The position numbers and the translations under genes were made by a program. Below, piece by piece: positions 42,845 through 53,203 of a stretch of DNA of 64,000 nucleotides. The notes under the pieces are model-generated. The model was given only the letters and a program-made list of their open reading frames with translations. It did not search any database and was not told the DNA's origin. Within the stretch, counting starts at the first letter, position 1, and each line of letters starts with the position of its first letter. Source of the stretch: Pseudobacter sp. (GTDB lineage: Bacteria; Bacteroidota; Bacteroidia; Chitinophagales; Chitinophagaceae); contig JAFIGX010000003.1 of NCBI GenBank assembly GCA_017849455.1, positions 558,001 to 622,000 on the forward strand, written 5' to 3'.

Positions 42845-42992
42845 AATTAGTAAAGAGTTTGGTCAATAGAACAGGGAAGAGTTCCGGCGAAGAAGGGACC
42901 CAGAAAATACAACTCGCTATTGATTTAATAGGATCCCCTCATCCGCGCGGAATTAGTTTGGATGTAAACAGTAATGGACTATATAGTGTCGA

Positions 42993-45023
42993 TTATTTTA
43001 CTTTTCGGGTACCCTCGAACGATATCTTTCCTTCGGGCAGATATTTATCTTTCAGTTTCCGACGTAAAGATTCAGGTTGTTGAATGCCGTTCACGATCAG
43101 CTTCGTGTCATCCAGTTGGATCGAAAGGGCTACCTGGTCATCTTTCAACACTTTTTCTTCGATGAGCGTACTGACTAGGCGGTTGAGCGTATTATTCCGG
43201 TTGGTGGTCTTTAGCTCCACGTTGGAAAGTTGATAGAGGGGAGCTTTTAAATTATAGTCCTTCCAGAATAATGACTGGTTTGTATTGAGCTGTGAATTAT
43301 TTTTATTGGTTTGTATCCTGTTCTGGTGGTGGCTGGTCTGCTCTGCATCGAGCGCAGCCAGTTTCGAGCGTTGGGTTGCGAGGTCTTTCTGCAATCTTCT
43401 TACTTCCGATTGGATCTGTTTTCTTTCATCGGCCCTGGAAAGATCTGCCTTGAATGCCTCCTGATCGTTTTGATCGATAGAGCGGTCTTCTTCTCGTTTC
43501 CGGGCATCTTGCTGCGCCACTCTTTTGTCTGCTTCCACTTTTTCCACTGCTTCCTGGACTACCGACGTGATGATATTGTTGTATTGATCTGGTTGATCAT
43601 TGGGGAGTTGCTTGCCCTGGAAATAGATCCAGGTGACCCTGCCATTTTCCTGAACTACTTCATAGCCTCTTGCGAAATACCTTTTTGTATTACCATTTAC
43701 GAGCACCCCTACATTCGTATGTATAACTGTATTGGTTTGAGTGTCTATACCTGTCGGCTTCACAGTGGGCGCCACGACCGGGGAAACTGATACGGAAGGA
43801 TTTACCTCTCTTATGGGGTGGCTGGTAGTATCGGTGTCGTTCCTTTTCACAGGATGTGTTGCCGTATGGCTTTTCGGATGGTTTTTAACAGGAATAGTAT
43901 CTGTGTTGGCCGGTAATACGTTGTTCTGTTCAATATTGATAACAGGGTTTGAGTTTTTTGGTGGTTTGGGTTTTACGGATTGAGCATAGACAAGCGTGAG
44001 CATTGCCGTTAGCACGAAGCAGGTGATCAGGAAAGCCCGCTCCATACCGGTAAGCGATGGGTTGTTATTGTGGAGGATGCGTTTCACCCTGTTCAGTAAT
44101 TGGTTCTTTTTGCCGGGGAACGTCATAGCATAGGATGATGGGCGGGTATTGTATTCCTGGAAAGAGACCAGTGCTTCCACGAATTTCGATTTGCTTTTGG
44201 TAATGCTGATGGCGAGATCGTCACAGCAATTCTCTCTTTCCTCTTTGATGAGGGAAGAGATCCAGAGGATAGCGGGGTTGAAGAAGAAGATGGCCTCAGC
44301 AAAGCTTTGCAGCAGATTAATGAAATAATCTTTTCGTTTGATATGCGCAAGCTCATGCAGCAGGATGGCTTCTACCTGGTCTGGAGGCAATTGCGCCAGC
44401 ATGCCCAGCGGCATAAGGATAACAGGCTTCAGAAAGCCTACTGCCGCCGGCACTTTCACGATGGCCGATTCCATCAGGCGCACCGGCTGTCGCAGCGATA
44501 ATTGTGTGGCCAGTTGAGAAAGCCGGGCTGTCCATTCACCAGAAGGGGGGTAAATATTATAATGTTTGATCCGCTGGATATGGCCGAGGCCCGAAATGAT
44601 CTTTACCAGCCTGGCGCTGAAAAAGATGAACCAGGTAGCGACGATGAGGGCTGCATGTTGGTTGAAGTATTGAATGAAAGCATCAGCCAGCGAAGGAGGA
44701 GGATCAGCAACAGGAGATACAAGCTCAACAGGTAGCGTTGCTGTTCCGGTGTGAACTGAAGGTGCAGCGTTTATAACGGTATAGGATATGCGTGAATGGT
44801 GCTCCCATTCTTTGATGAAAGTATAGCCGGCAACGAGGAAGAATGCGAGGAACAGGGTAGAGAAAAGCTTATAGCGTTTGCCGGGCCCTGACTTTTTGGT
44901 GAGCAGAACGATGATACCAGCGATGATGGCCAGTACTAATCCCTGCCAGAGGGAGTGGACCAGTGTCCAGCAGAGGGCCCTGATCAGTCCGGAGTTCAGC
45001 AATTGGTTGAATAGTTGCGGCAT
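42993..45023 (-). CDS. M56-family (BlaR1-like) membrane metallopeptidase
   Basis: 676 residues. Four N-terminal membrane segments and the zinc protease motif HELAH at 223-227 (LLHELAHIKRKDYF). The catalytic part ends at about residue 320 (PSLTGMERAFLITC, a further membrane segment). The extracytoplasmic part is a long Pro/Thr/His-rich linker (about 350-430) and then a coiled, charged region (EKVEADKRVAQQDARKREEDRS) instead of a penicillin-binding domain. M56 proteins cleave BlaI-type repressors on signal. The blaI-type gene is 10 bases upstream in the same operon. Confidence 0.92.
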   Translation of the reverse strand: MPQLFNQLLNSGLIRALCWTLVHSLWQGLVLAIIAGIIVLLTKKSGPGKRYKLFSTLFLAFFLVAGYTFIKEWEHHSRISYTVINAAPSVHTGTATLPVELVSPVADPPPSLADAFIQYFNQHAALIVATWFIFFSARLVKIISGLGHIQRIKHYNIYPPSGEWTARLSQLATQLSLRQPVRLMESAIVKVPAAVGFLKPVILMPLGMLAQLPPDQVEAILLHELAHIKRKDYFINLLQSFAEAIFFFNPAILWISSLIKEERENCCDDLAISITKSKSKFVEALVSFQEYNTRPSSYAMTFPGKKNQLLNRVKRILHNNNPSLTGMERAFLITCFVLTAMLTLVYAQSVKPKPPKNSNPVINIEQNNVLPANTDTIPVKNHPKSHTATHPVKRNDTDTTSHPIREVNPSVSVSPVVAPTVKPTGIDTQTNTVIHTNVGVLVNGNTKRYFARGYEVVQENGRVTWIYFQGKQLPNDQPDQYNNIITSVVQEAVEKVEADKRVAQQDARKREEDRSIDQNDQEAFKADLSRADERKQIQSEVRRLQKDLATQRSKLAALDAEQTSHHQNRIQTNKNNSQLNTNQSLFWKDYNLKAPLYQLSNVELKTTNRNNTLNRLVSTLIEEKVLKDDQVALSIQLDDTKLIVNGIQQPESLRRKLKDKYLPEGKISFEGTRKVK

Positions 45024-45033
45024 ACGGGTAATT

Positions 45034-45432
45034 TTATTCTTTGTCCAGGTTGTTCAGCATCTTCCGGATAGCGTCCAGTTCCTTTTTGGAAGGTTTGTGA
45101 TGACCGAGCAATTGCATCATGAGGCTGCTGGCAGAGCCGTTGTACATGGAATCCACGAGGCGGTTGACCAGCAGGGTTTTGATGGGTTGTTCATCAACAG
45201 CAGGGCTATAGACATGTTTCATCTGGCTTTCATCGCGGTGGAGGAGCCCTTTCTCGGTCATCAATTGCATGGTCTTGAGGGTGGATGTGTACTGAACGGC
45301 CCTTTTTTGTTCGTTGAGGGTATCGTTGACGAACCGGACGGTGGAAGGGCCGTGCTTCCAAAGGACCTGGAGAATTTCCAGCTCCGATTTGGTGGGCTCT
45401 GCGGGATGGTTATCCTGGGAAGAGTGTTTCAT
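45034..45432 (-). CDS. BlaI/MecI/CopY-family repressor
   Basis: 132 residues. Winged helix: TKSELEILQVLWKHGPSTVRFVNDTLNEQ with recognition helix VQYTSTLKTMQLMTEKGLLHRDE. The C-terminal dimerisation half (DSMYNGSASSLMMQLLGHHKPSKKELDAIRKML) is as in BlaI. Cleavage by the M56 protease encoded next in the operon would release repression. A matching operator-like palindrome lies 10 bases upstream of its start. No beta-lactamase gene is nearby. Confidence 0.94.
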   Translation of the reverse strand: MKHSSQDNHPAEPTKSELEILQVLWKHGPSTVRFVNDTLNEQKRAVQYTSTLKTMQLMTEKGLLHRDESQMKHVYSPAVDEQPIKTLLVNRLVDSMYNGSASSLMMQLLGHHKPSKKELDAIRKMLNNLDKE

Positions 45433-45441
45433 GTACTAAAG

Positions 45442-45459
45442 GTACGAATTAAATCGTAC
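45442..45459. promoter_or_regulatory. BlaI-type operator upstream of the blaI-like gene
   Basis: GTACGA and TCGTAC are perfect 6-base arms separated by ATTAAA, positioned 10 bases before the ATG at 45432 (minus strand). The site fits autoregulation. The TAC/GTA ends recall BlaI/MecI operators, although the core differs from the classical TACA/TGTA form. Confidence 0.65.
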
Positions 45460-45615
45460 GATCCAAATATTAGGGAATATTTTTTGAAAGATTTTGGAAA
45501 AGGAGGATTAGCTGGGAGAATTACTGAAATACTACTAAAGTGGTATTTTTTGAATCGACGATAAAGGTTCTCTTTGGTAATTCACCTCCTTATTTCTGTA
45601 TACCTAAACCCCCGT

Positions 45616-48600
45616 ATGAAAAATTTTTACCCATTCTTCTGCCTGCTTTTTTGCATCTCGATCTCTTTTTCGGCCAATTGTCAACGCACAGAAGTCAACA
45701 ATGCTGAATTGCCAAAAGTGATTCCTCCCCCTCCCGAAGTTTTTGGCATAGCCCGGTATGGTGATTTTAATGTCAACCTGTTTAAAGGAGAACCAGACAT
45801 AAATATTCCTCTATTTACTTTCAAGAGCGCTACTCTATCAGTGCCGATCAGTCTCACATACAATTCAGGAGGCATCAAGGTAAATGATCCTGCTTCCAGC
45901 ATGGGACTGGGATGGACTTTGAACGCCGGTGGTGTGATTACCAGGGTCGTAAAGGGCCAGCCCGATTTTAAGAAGAAAAGAAAATTACCCGTTGATATAA
46001 GAGATTTTGCCCCTAATAGTTTGAAGGTCGACGGCAGACTTGCGGATACCATTATCAGTCAGCAATTCGACACGGAGCCTGATATATTCTATTATAGTTT
46101 TCTTGGCAGGGGTGGAAAATTTGTTTTCAATACCGATTCGCAGGCTGTAGTGTCGCCTTTCCAGATGCTGAAATTCTCGAACAATGGGATTGATAATATA
46201 ATAGACGAGAACGGCATAAAATACACATTTGGACATGGGGAACTGTCGTATGTGGAAGAAGATTGCTCGATAGGTATGATCAATCCCAGAGATTTTACAG
46301 GGCTCTATCCTTCTGCCTGGTATATAAGCCAGATCATAGACCCGGGTATCGATACTATTTCATTCGAGTACGAGAGATTCTATTATCGCTATGAGGAAGG
46401 AAATTACCAGACAGAATATATTTTCTGGTTTGCACAATCCGGCTGTACTGTTCCCAACCTGAACCGGAACTGCACGAGTATCAGAACAGTGCATGGTCAA
46501 AGGATCAAAAAGATCAGATCAAGGCGGAACAATACTTATGTGGAGTTCATTTATGACTCCCAGCAGAGAGAGGATTTTTATGTGATGGATACTGAGATGA
46601 CGTATACGCAGAACGCACTTGCAAAGATCAATGTATATAACAATGCGGGACTGATTTATGATATAGACTTTACCTACGGATACTTCAGAAGTCCAGGGTA
46701 TGATCCGGGATCAAGCGCCAGGGAAAAAGCATTGGCAAGCAGGTTGAAGCTGCTGTCTGTTACCGAACGGGGTAAACCACCATACAGATTCTATTATAAT
46801 GAAATTACCAGTCTACCGGAGCGGTTATCCTACAGGCAGGACCATTATGGCTATTACAATGCCAAAGGAAATTTTACCACATTGATCCCAAAGTCGGACC
46901 TGTTAGTTTATCAGGGGGCAGACCGTTCCGTGGATTCCGTTGCTGCCAAAGCCAATATCCTTCAAACGATCATATATCCTACTGGTGGGTCTACAAAATT
47001 CGATTATGAATCTAACGTCGTTAAAACAAAACAAACAAAATATACTACAATAACCAGGATAAAGAATCTCACGCTTTCCAGCCCGCGTACGTTCAAGGTC
47101 GATTCTTTCATTGTGAAGGACAGTAATCATATTTTTAATATGAATTTTACTGTATCCTATTCGGTTGGAGACCGGGGGCAGGTCTATTTAAATGGCCCGG
47201 ATGACAGGGACCGTGGAGTATTCAGCGCATCCGGGTCGGGGACAAATATTCCCCTCTCCAATCTGGCCCCCGGTAAATACTACATGGAAATTGAGAATAT
47301 ATGGGATGGCGGAAGCGGAAATGTTACATTCAGGGTGCAATATGTTGAAGGCAGGATCGACACGATCGGCTATTTCAATGAGTTGAGAGGGGGCTTGCGT
47401 ATACGGAAGATACTGAACTATACGGATTCCCTTACTACGTTCGCAAATGGGAAAAGATATGAATACAATTTCCCCAATACAACCGATAGCTCTTCCCTGT
47501 ATGATTTACGTAGATTGAAGTACGAAAGCAATTTCAGAAAAAAGTCTCAAACTTATGATGGTAGTGGCGACTACACACTTTGTTTTTATAAAGTTCTTTC
47601 ATCGAACCCAGTTCCATATTTAAATAATGATTATGAGAATTTCTACGGCTACCAGTATGTAACTGTGTATAATGATACCCTTGGCAAGCTGGGAAAAACC
47701 CAATACAAATTTTCCGTACAGTTAAAGGATATGGACTTCGATTCTGCCGGGTTCCGGAATAACAGGTTTGTGGATTGGGGAAGAGGTAACATTTTAGAAA
47801 AGAAAGATTATTCTTTTGATGCCGGTACGAATAACTTTTCATTAGTTAGGACTGAAATAAACCGGTATAAAGCATACTATGATGCGAATGATTTTTGGGC
47901 GCCCTACTTAGGTATCAAGTATCCGAATAAGCATGAAGTATTTGTTCCAGCCATATCGATGCGCGAGTTCCCTCCAGGAGGATTGACCGCTGTTCCAAAT
48001 TATGATCCGTCGTATCCGTATTTACCCCCATTCGATTATCCGCGATACGAAGTGGAAAACTATTTTGTATCATCGGCCTGGTTTCACAAATGGCGTGATA
48101 CCGTTACCACCTACGGTCAGTTCGGCAATGGATCACAGACCCAGATAACCGACTATTTTTATGAGAACCCCAATCAAGTGGCGCTGACCCGTACGGAATC
48201 GTTGGATAGCAGAGGACTTTTAATGAAGATAACCTATAAATATCCACATGATCTTGCAGGTTCAGGGGCTGTTTACGATTCAATGGTGGCCAGGAATAAG
48301 ATTGCGCCGGTGGTTGAGAAACGGGAATTTCAAGCCGGCACTTTGTTGTCACAGGTAAAAACGAATTTCGGTTTGTTATATGCCAATACGATCATCAATC
48401 CAACGCTCGTTCAGACAGCGCAATATAATAATCCACTGGTTACCCAATTATCCTACGACCTCTATGATAACAAGGGAAATATTCTTCAGTACACATCCAA
48501 ATCCGGAGTGCCTAACTCGTATGTCTGGGGTTATAACCAGACCTATCCAGTAGCAAAGATCATTGGAGCCAGTTATAGTGATGTTTTGCTGGCATTAGGG

Positions 48601-48891
48601 CAGACAGATCAGCAATTGAGCTATCTGCAGAACCTGAATGATAATGCGTTGCTAACCGAGCTTGACAAGCTTCGGAACAATTTAAAAACTATAAGACCCT
48701 TCGCGCAGGTGGCAACCTATACATTTATTCCATTAGTTGGTATGTCGAGCGAAAGAGACGCCAATAATAACGCTACCTATTATGAATTCGATTCATCGAA
48801 CCGGTTGAAGCGGATAAAAGATAAGGACGGGAACATCATCAAAGAATTCGATTATCGCGATAATTCATCGGGAGGCAGTCAGCTACCGTAA
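45616..48891 (+). CDS. Large exported RHS/YD-repeat-related protein (no toxin tip)
   Basis: 1091 residues from ATG 45616 (MKNFYPFFCLLFCISISFSANC); the frame upstream is not protein-like. Signal peptide, then PEVFGIARYGDFNVNLFKGEPDINIPLF and PISLTYNSGGIKVNDPASSMGLGWTLNAGG, the start typical of secreted Bacteroidota RHS/SpvB-like proteins. Long beta-rich middle. Near the end: YEFDSSNRLKRIKDKDGNII, a single YD repeat. The protein stops without a core or nuclease domain, so it is probably the partner or shell part of the RHS toxin encoded 45 bases downstream. Secretion route unclear. Confidence 0.85.
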   Translation: MKNFYPFFCLLFCISISFSANCQRTEVNNAELPKVIPPPPEVFGIARYGDFNVNLFKGEPDINIPLFTFKSATLSVPISLTYNSGGIKVNDPASSMGLGWTLNAGGVITRVVKGQPDFKKKRKLPVDIRDFAPNSLKVDGRLADTIISQQFDTEPDIFYYSFLGRGGKFVFNTDSQAVVSPFQMLKFSNNGIDNIIDENGIKYTFGHGELSYVEEDCSIGMINPRDFTGLYPSAWYISQIIDPGIDTISFEYERFYYRYEEGNYQTEYIFWFAQSGCTVPNLNRNCTSIRTVHGQRIKKIRSRRNNTYVEFIYDSQQREDFYVMDTEMTYTQNALAKINVYNNAGLIYDIDFTYGYFRSPGYDPGSSAREKALASRLKLLSVTERGKPPYRFYYNEITSLPERLSYRQDHYGYYNAKGNFTTLIPKSDLLVYQGADRSVDSVAAKANILQTIIYPTGGSTKFDYESNVVKTKQTKYTTITRIKNLTLSSPRTFKVDSFIVKDSNHIFNMNFTVSYSVGDRGQVYLNGPDDRDRGVFSASGSGTNIPLSNLAPGKYYMEIENIWDGGSGNVTFRVQYVEGRIDTIGYFNELRGGLRIRKILNYTDSLTTFANGKRYEYNFPNTTDSSSLYDLRRLKYESNFRKKSQTYDGSGDYTLCFYKVLSSNPVPYLNNDYENFYGYQYVTVYNDTLGKLGKTQYKFSVQLKDMDFDSAGFRNNRFVDWGRGNILEKKDYSFDAGTNNFSLVRTEINRYKAYYDANDFWAPYLGIKYPNKHEVFVPAISMREFPPGGLTAVPNYDPSYPYLPPFDYPRYEVENYFVSSAWFHKWRDTVTTYGQFGNGSQTQITDYFYENPNQVALTRTESLDSRGLLMKITYKYPHDLAGSGAVYDSMVARNKIAPVVEKREFQAGTLLSQVKTNFGLLYANTIINPTLVQTAQYNNPLVTQLSYDLYDNKGNILQYTSKSGVPNSYVWGYNQTYPVAKIIGASYSDVLLALGQTDQQLSYLQNLNDNALLTELDKLRNNLKTIRPFAQVATYTFIPLVGMSSERDANNNATYYEFDSSNRLKRIKDKDGNIIKEFDYRDNSSGGSQLP

Positions 48892-48936
48892 GACAATTTC
48901 ATCGCCCGTCAAAATTCAATTAATGATTTTAAACCC

Positions 48937-51900
48937 ATGATCATGTTACTCAAAAAGCTGGTATCTCTGATCATTATCATAGTTCCTATCTGTTTATCTG
49001 CCCAGGTAAGTTCGCCTTCTCCATACAGTGGAAATGTAAAGATCAATTATGTAAGGACCTGGGACCTGAAGGCGCCTGAATCGAATCCTGCGAATATTCC
49101 CGGCCGTCCACTGAAGGATGCGGTCCAAAGAACACAATACCTTGATGGGCTTGGACGGCCATTGCAAATGGTAGTAAAACAAGGATCATTGGCGACGGGC
49201 AATAATGCAGTTGATCTGGTCAGTCCCGTAATTTACGACCAGTTCGGCAGAGAGATATATACTTACCTGACTTTTGCTGCAAACAATACCGGAGGTAATT
49301 CTTCTATAAATGATGGGTTGTTCAAGCTGAATCCCTTTCAAGAACAAGCTGCCTTCAGTGCAGTTCAATATCCCGGGGAATCATATTATTATAATCAGAC
49401 CAATTTTGAGCCCTCTCCCTTAAACCGGATTGAAAAGAAAATGGCGCCGGGAAATAATTGGGTAGGAGGTGCAAGGGGTGTGAGAACCGAGATAACCTAT
49501 AATGATATTAATGAAAAGATATGGTGTATCGGTAGCGCTGAAGGCAGTCTTCCTTATGTAGCCGGGAACTACGTAAACGGTGATCTGACACGCAATGCCA
49601 CGTATGATGAGCATGATAATGCAAGCTTTGAGTATATCGATAAAGCCGGAAGAACTGTAATGAAAGCCATACCTGTAGGATCTGAATGGCTGCTGACATA
49701 TTATGTATATGATGATCTTGGGAACCTTCGGTGTGTTATTCCACCCAAAGCAGTAACTGCTATCTGGAGTAATTGGGTAATGACACAGGCCGTAATGGAT
49801 GAACTGTGTTACCGGTATGAGTACGATGCAGAAAACAGAATGATCATCAAAAAAGTTCCGGGTGCAGGTGAAGAGCGGATGGTCTACGATCAATGGGACA
49901 GGGTTGTTTTAGTACAGGACGCAAATCTCAGGCTTGCCAATAAATGGGTATTCACCAAATACGATGGCTTGAACAGGCCCATCCTGACAGGCTTGTATGT
50001 AAATGGGACCTACACTACGAGGGAGTCGATGCAAACATACCTTACTTCACAAAATCTTTCGAGGTATGAAAATTATTCGCCTTCAGGGGGATTGCCCATG
50101 TACACTTTAAGTCAAAGTTTTCCTGTAGTTACCTATGCTGATGTATTGACTGTCACCTGGTATGATGATTATGCCTGGACAGCGGGTGTATCTCCGGAAT
50201 TCAGGACCTTCGAGAGTGGTTACAATGCGTTATTTTTCCTCAGTCCCAGCAACACGATCTATCCCTATCCTCAATCATTACAACCCGCAGACCAAACGAG
50301 ATCACTGATAACCGGTACACTCACCAAAGTGCTGGATGGATCGCGCTCATTGGTGACCACCCACTTTTATGATGATAAAGGAAGAGTTATCCAAACGAAA
50401 TCCGAGAACTATACTGGGGGATGCGATATCACTACCACACAATACAGTTTCAGCGGACAGCCGCTGGTGGGCTTCGTGCGACACCAGAAAGCGGGTACCA
50501 ATCCCCAGACCCATATCGTGGTCACCAAAATGGAATATGACGATCTGGGCCGGGTATCGAAAATCAGGAAAACCGTCAACAGTGTCATCAATGGCGTGAT
50601 CCTCGATAAACCGGAACAGGTGATCCTGAGCAATGAATATGATGCATTGGGTCAATTGAAAAAGAAATCACTGGGAAGCCCTGTGATCGATTCATTACGG
50701 TATGATTACAATATCCAGGGGTGGCTGCTGGGCATCAACAGGAACTTTATCAAAGATCAGGGCGACAATAAATTCGGCTTTGAACTGGGATATGATAAAC
50801 CGGCCACCATTATCAGCGGAGCTACCTATACTTCTCCCCAGTTCAATGGTAATATTAGCGGCACTACCTGGAAGAGCGCCGGTGATAACGAAAAGCGGAA
50901 ATACGATTATACATACGATAATTTCAGCCGGCTTACCAATGCTGCCTTTACTCAATATTCCGGTGGCGGCTTCAATACGAATGCCAATATCGACTTCAGC
51001 GTAAGAAATCTTTCGTATGACCCCAATGGAAATATTCTTTCCATGGACCAGAAAGGTTGGCGTTTGAGCGGCAGCACTACCATCGACAGCCTTCTTTATA
51101 CTTACTATGATAACAGCAACCGGTTAAAGTCTGTCCTTGACAGGGCCAATGATCCGCAAACACAATTGGGCGATTTCAGAAGTTCTTCGCTCTACATGAC
51201 CGGGCTGGGCGGTACAAAAACAATAGCGGCAGTTGACTATACATACGATGGAAACGGTAACCTGAAAAAAGACCTGAACAAGGATATTGGTAACAGCGGC
51301 ACAGATGGCATTACTTATAACCACCTCAATATGCCGGAGACAATCACTGTCAGGACGACCGGCGGATCGGTCAAAGGTACCGTTACCTATACTTATGATG
51401 CATCAGGGAACAAATTGAAAAAGCTGGTTCAGGAAACGGGAAAGCCGGATAGAACTACTTTGTATATCGGAGGGCTTCAATATGAAAATGACACTTTGCA
51501 ATTCATTGCTCATGAAGAAGGCTGGATCAGGTATGCAAAGCGGTATTTTCAGAATGGGGATAGCAGTTGGCAGTTTTTGTACGACTATTTCCTGAAAGAT
51601 CAGCTTGGGAATGTGCGCATGGTGCTGACGGAGCAAAAAGATACTGCTCTCTATGCGGCTACGATGGAAGCAGCATACAGGACTAAGGAAACGAGGCTTT
51701 TCAGCAATATTCCTGAGAGCTCTTATCCTAAGAACCTCGTGCCGGGCGGGTATCCTGCAGATGCAAGCACCACCAATCCGAATGATTCCCTTGCCAGGCT
51801 GAATGGTAGTGGAAAAAAGGTAGGACCATCGCTGGTGTTAAGGGTAATGAGTGGGGATAAAATAGATCTGGGTGTAAAATCATTTTACCGGCCACAGGGG

Positions 51901-53163
51901 AGTGCAGGACCTGTCAATGATCCGGTTTCGGAGATATTAAGCTCTTTGGCCGATGGGATTGTAGGAGCAGTTGGGGAAGGAAAAGGAACAATATCACAAC
52001 TGAACAATGTAAGCACAAGTCCTTTGGTGGGAGTATTGAATGATTTCCGGCAGAACAATAATCCGAATACCGGCTCTAAACCCAAAGCGTACCTGAACTG
52101 GATTTTGCTGGATGAACAATTCAAATATACAGGCGCATCGAGTGGTGCATTGCCGGTGAACAATCCGGATGTAATAGAAGTATTATCTCCTTCCACGGTT
52201 ACGGTAAACAGGAATGGTTTTTTGTATATTTATGTGAGCAATGAAACGCAGAACTGGGATGTTTTCTTCAATGATCTGAGTGTTCAGCATTATAGCGGGC
52301 CGATAGTGGAGGAAACGCATTATTACCCGTTTGGGTTGGTGATGGCGGGGATAAGCTCGAAAGTGTACGGAAAATTAGAAAACAAAAAGCAGAGATTTCA
52401 GGGGCAGGAGTTTAATGATGCCTTGAATGTAAATTATTATGAATTTCGCTATCGAAACCATGATCCGCAAATAGGGAAGTTTATTCAAATTGATCCTCTT
52501 TCTGACAAATATCCTTATAATTCTACTTATGCATTTTCTGAGAACAAGGTAACCGGCCATATCGAGCTTGAAGGATTGGAGACAATTGCTATTTCACTTT
52601 TGGGGAATAATACAACAATTGTCAGAAGTCCCGTTATTGAGAATATCATTAAACCAGGCGTTGAAGTTGGCGGTAAAATTGGCAAGACCACTACGGAAAC
52701 TGGAAATAAGCTGCCTAAAATTGAAGATCATCATATAATACCCAAATACTTTAAAGACGATCCGGTCATTGAATCTGCGCGAGATGGTGGATTTAAGTTT
52801 GAAGGAACGGAGAATAAAATGCCAATAGAAAAGTTCTCCAGAGCTACTGGGGAAGGTCGACACGGCAATCATCCCAATTATAATACGGAAGTAGCAAGGC
52901 GGCTTGTTGATTTTAGAAGAAGGTTTCCGAATGCTACATCTGAACAGTCCGCGGAATTTTTGAGACTCACAGTGAAAGAATTTAAGGATATGATCAATGC
53001 CAGTCCGAATACTAAAATAAACGATTTATTTAAAAGTGCACTACCACCACAAGGAGTAGATGGGATTATTATCGGGATACCAAAGCCAGAGTCAAAGGGG
53101 GCTAAACCAAAGGAAGACGAGAAAAAGCCTTGTGGATGTGCCTGTATACCTGGTTGTTCTTAA
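48937..53163 (+). CDS. DUF6443/RHS-repeat polymorphic toxin with AHH-like nuclease tip
   Basis: 1408 residues. Signal peptide (LLKKLVSLIIIIVPICLSAQ), DUF6443 region (NYVRTWDLKAPES, QYLDGLGRPLQMVVKQGS), many YD repeats, and the RHS core at about 1129-1195 (YYPFGLVMAG, YRNHDPQIGKFIQIDPLSDK). The tip has DHHIIPK (His1265, His1266), the short GGFKFEGTENKMP and RHGNHPNYN (His1309, His1312), the layout of AHH nucleases of the HNH/endonuclease VII group. It ends in an unusual cysteine tail CGCACIPGCS. The core would be cut to release the tip into a target cell. Immunity genes follow downstream. Confidence 0.92.
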   Translation: MIMLLKKLVSLIIIIVPICLSAQVSSPSPYSGNVKINYVRTWDLKAPESNPANIPGRPLKDAVQRTQYLDGLGRPLQMVVKQGSLATGNNAVDLVSPVIYDQFGREIYTYLTFAANNTGGNSSINDGLFKLNPFQEQAAFSAVQYPGESYYYNQTNFEPSPLNRIEKKMAPGNNWVGGARGVRTEITYNDINEKIWCIGSAEGSLPYVAGNYVNGDLTRNATYDEHDNASFEYIDKAGRTVMKAIPVGSEWLLTYYVYDDLGNLRCVIPPKAVTAIWSNWVMTQAVMDELCYRYEYDAENRMIIKKVPGAGEERMVYDQWDRVVLVQDANLRLANKWVFTKYDGLNRPILTGLYVNGTYTTRESMQTYLTSQNLSRYENYSPSGGLPMYTLSQSFPVVTYADVLTVTWYDDYAWTAGVSPEFRTFESGYNALFFLSPSNTIYPYPQSLQPADQTRSLITGTLTKVLDGSRSLVTTHFYDDKGRVIQTKSENYTGGCDITTTQYSFSGQPLVGFVRHQKAGTNPQTHIVVTKMEYDDLGRVSKIRKTVNSVINGVILDKPEQVILSNEYDALGQLKKKSLGSPVIDSLRYDYNIQGWLLGINRNFIKDQGDNKFGFELGYDKPATIISGATYTSPQFNGNISGTTWKSAGDNEKRKYDYTYDNFSRLTNAAFTQYSGGGFNTNANIDFSVRNLSYDPNGNILSMDQKGWRLSGSTTIDSLLYTYYDNSNRLKSVLDRANDPQTQLGDFRSSSLYMTGLGGTKTIAAVDYTYDGNGNLKKDLNKDIGNSGTDGITYNHLNMPETITVRTTGGSVKGTVTYTYDASGNKLKKLVQETGKPDRTTLYIGGLQYENDTLQFIAHEEGWIRYAKRYFQNGDSSWQFLYDYFLKDQLGNVRMVLTEQKDTALYAATMEAAYRTKETRLFSNIPESSYPKNLVPGGYPADASTTNPNDSLARLNGSGKKVGPSLVLRVMSGDKIDLGVKSFYRPQGSAGPVNDPVSEILSSLADGIVGAVGEGKGTISQLNNVSTSPLVGVLNDFRQNNNPNTGSKPKAYLNWILLDEQFKYTGASSGALPVNNPDVIEVLSPSTVTVNRNGFLYIYVSNETQNWDVFFNDLSVQHYSGPIVEETHYYPFGLVMAGISSKVYGKLENKKQRFQGQEFNDALNVNYYEFRYRNHDPQIGKFIQIDPLSDKYPYNSTYAFSENKVTGHIELEGLETIAISLLGNNTTIVRSPVIENIIKPGVEVGGKIGKTTTETGNKLPKIEDHHIIPKYFKDDPVIESARDGGFKFEGTENKMPIEKFSRATGEGRHGNHPNYNTEVARRLVDFRRRFPNATSEQSAEFLRLTVKEFKDMINASPNTKINDLFKSALPPQGVDGIIIGIPKPESKGAKPKEDEKKPCGCACIPGCS

Positions 53164-53203
53164 ACATTAAGCAATTGAGGCTCCGAATGAATGAGTAGTT
53201 GGT

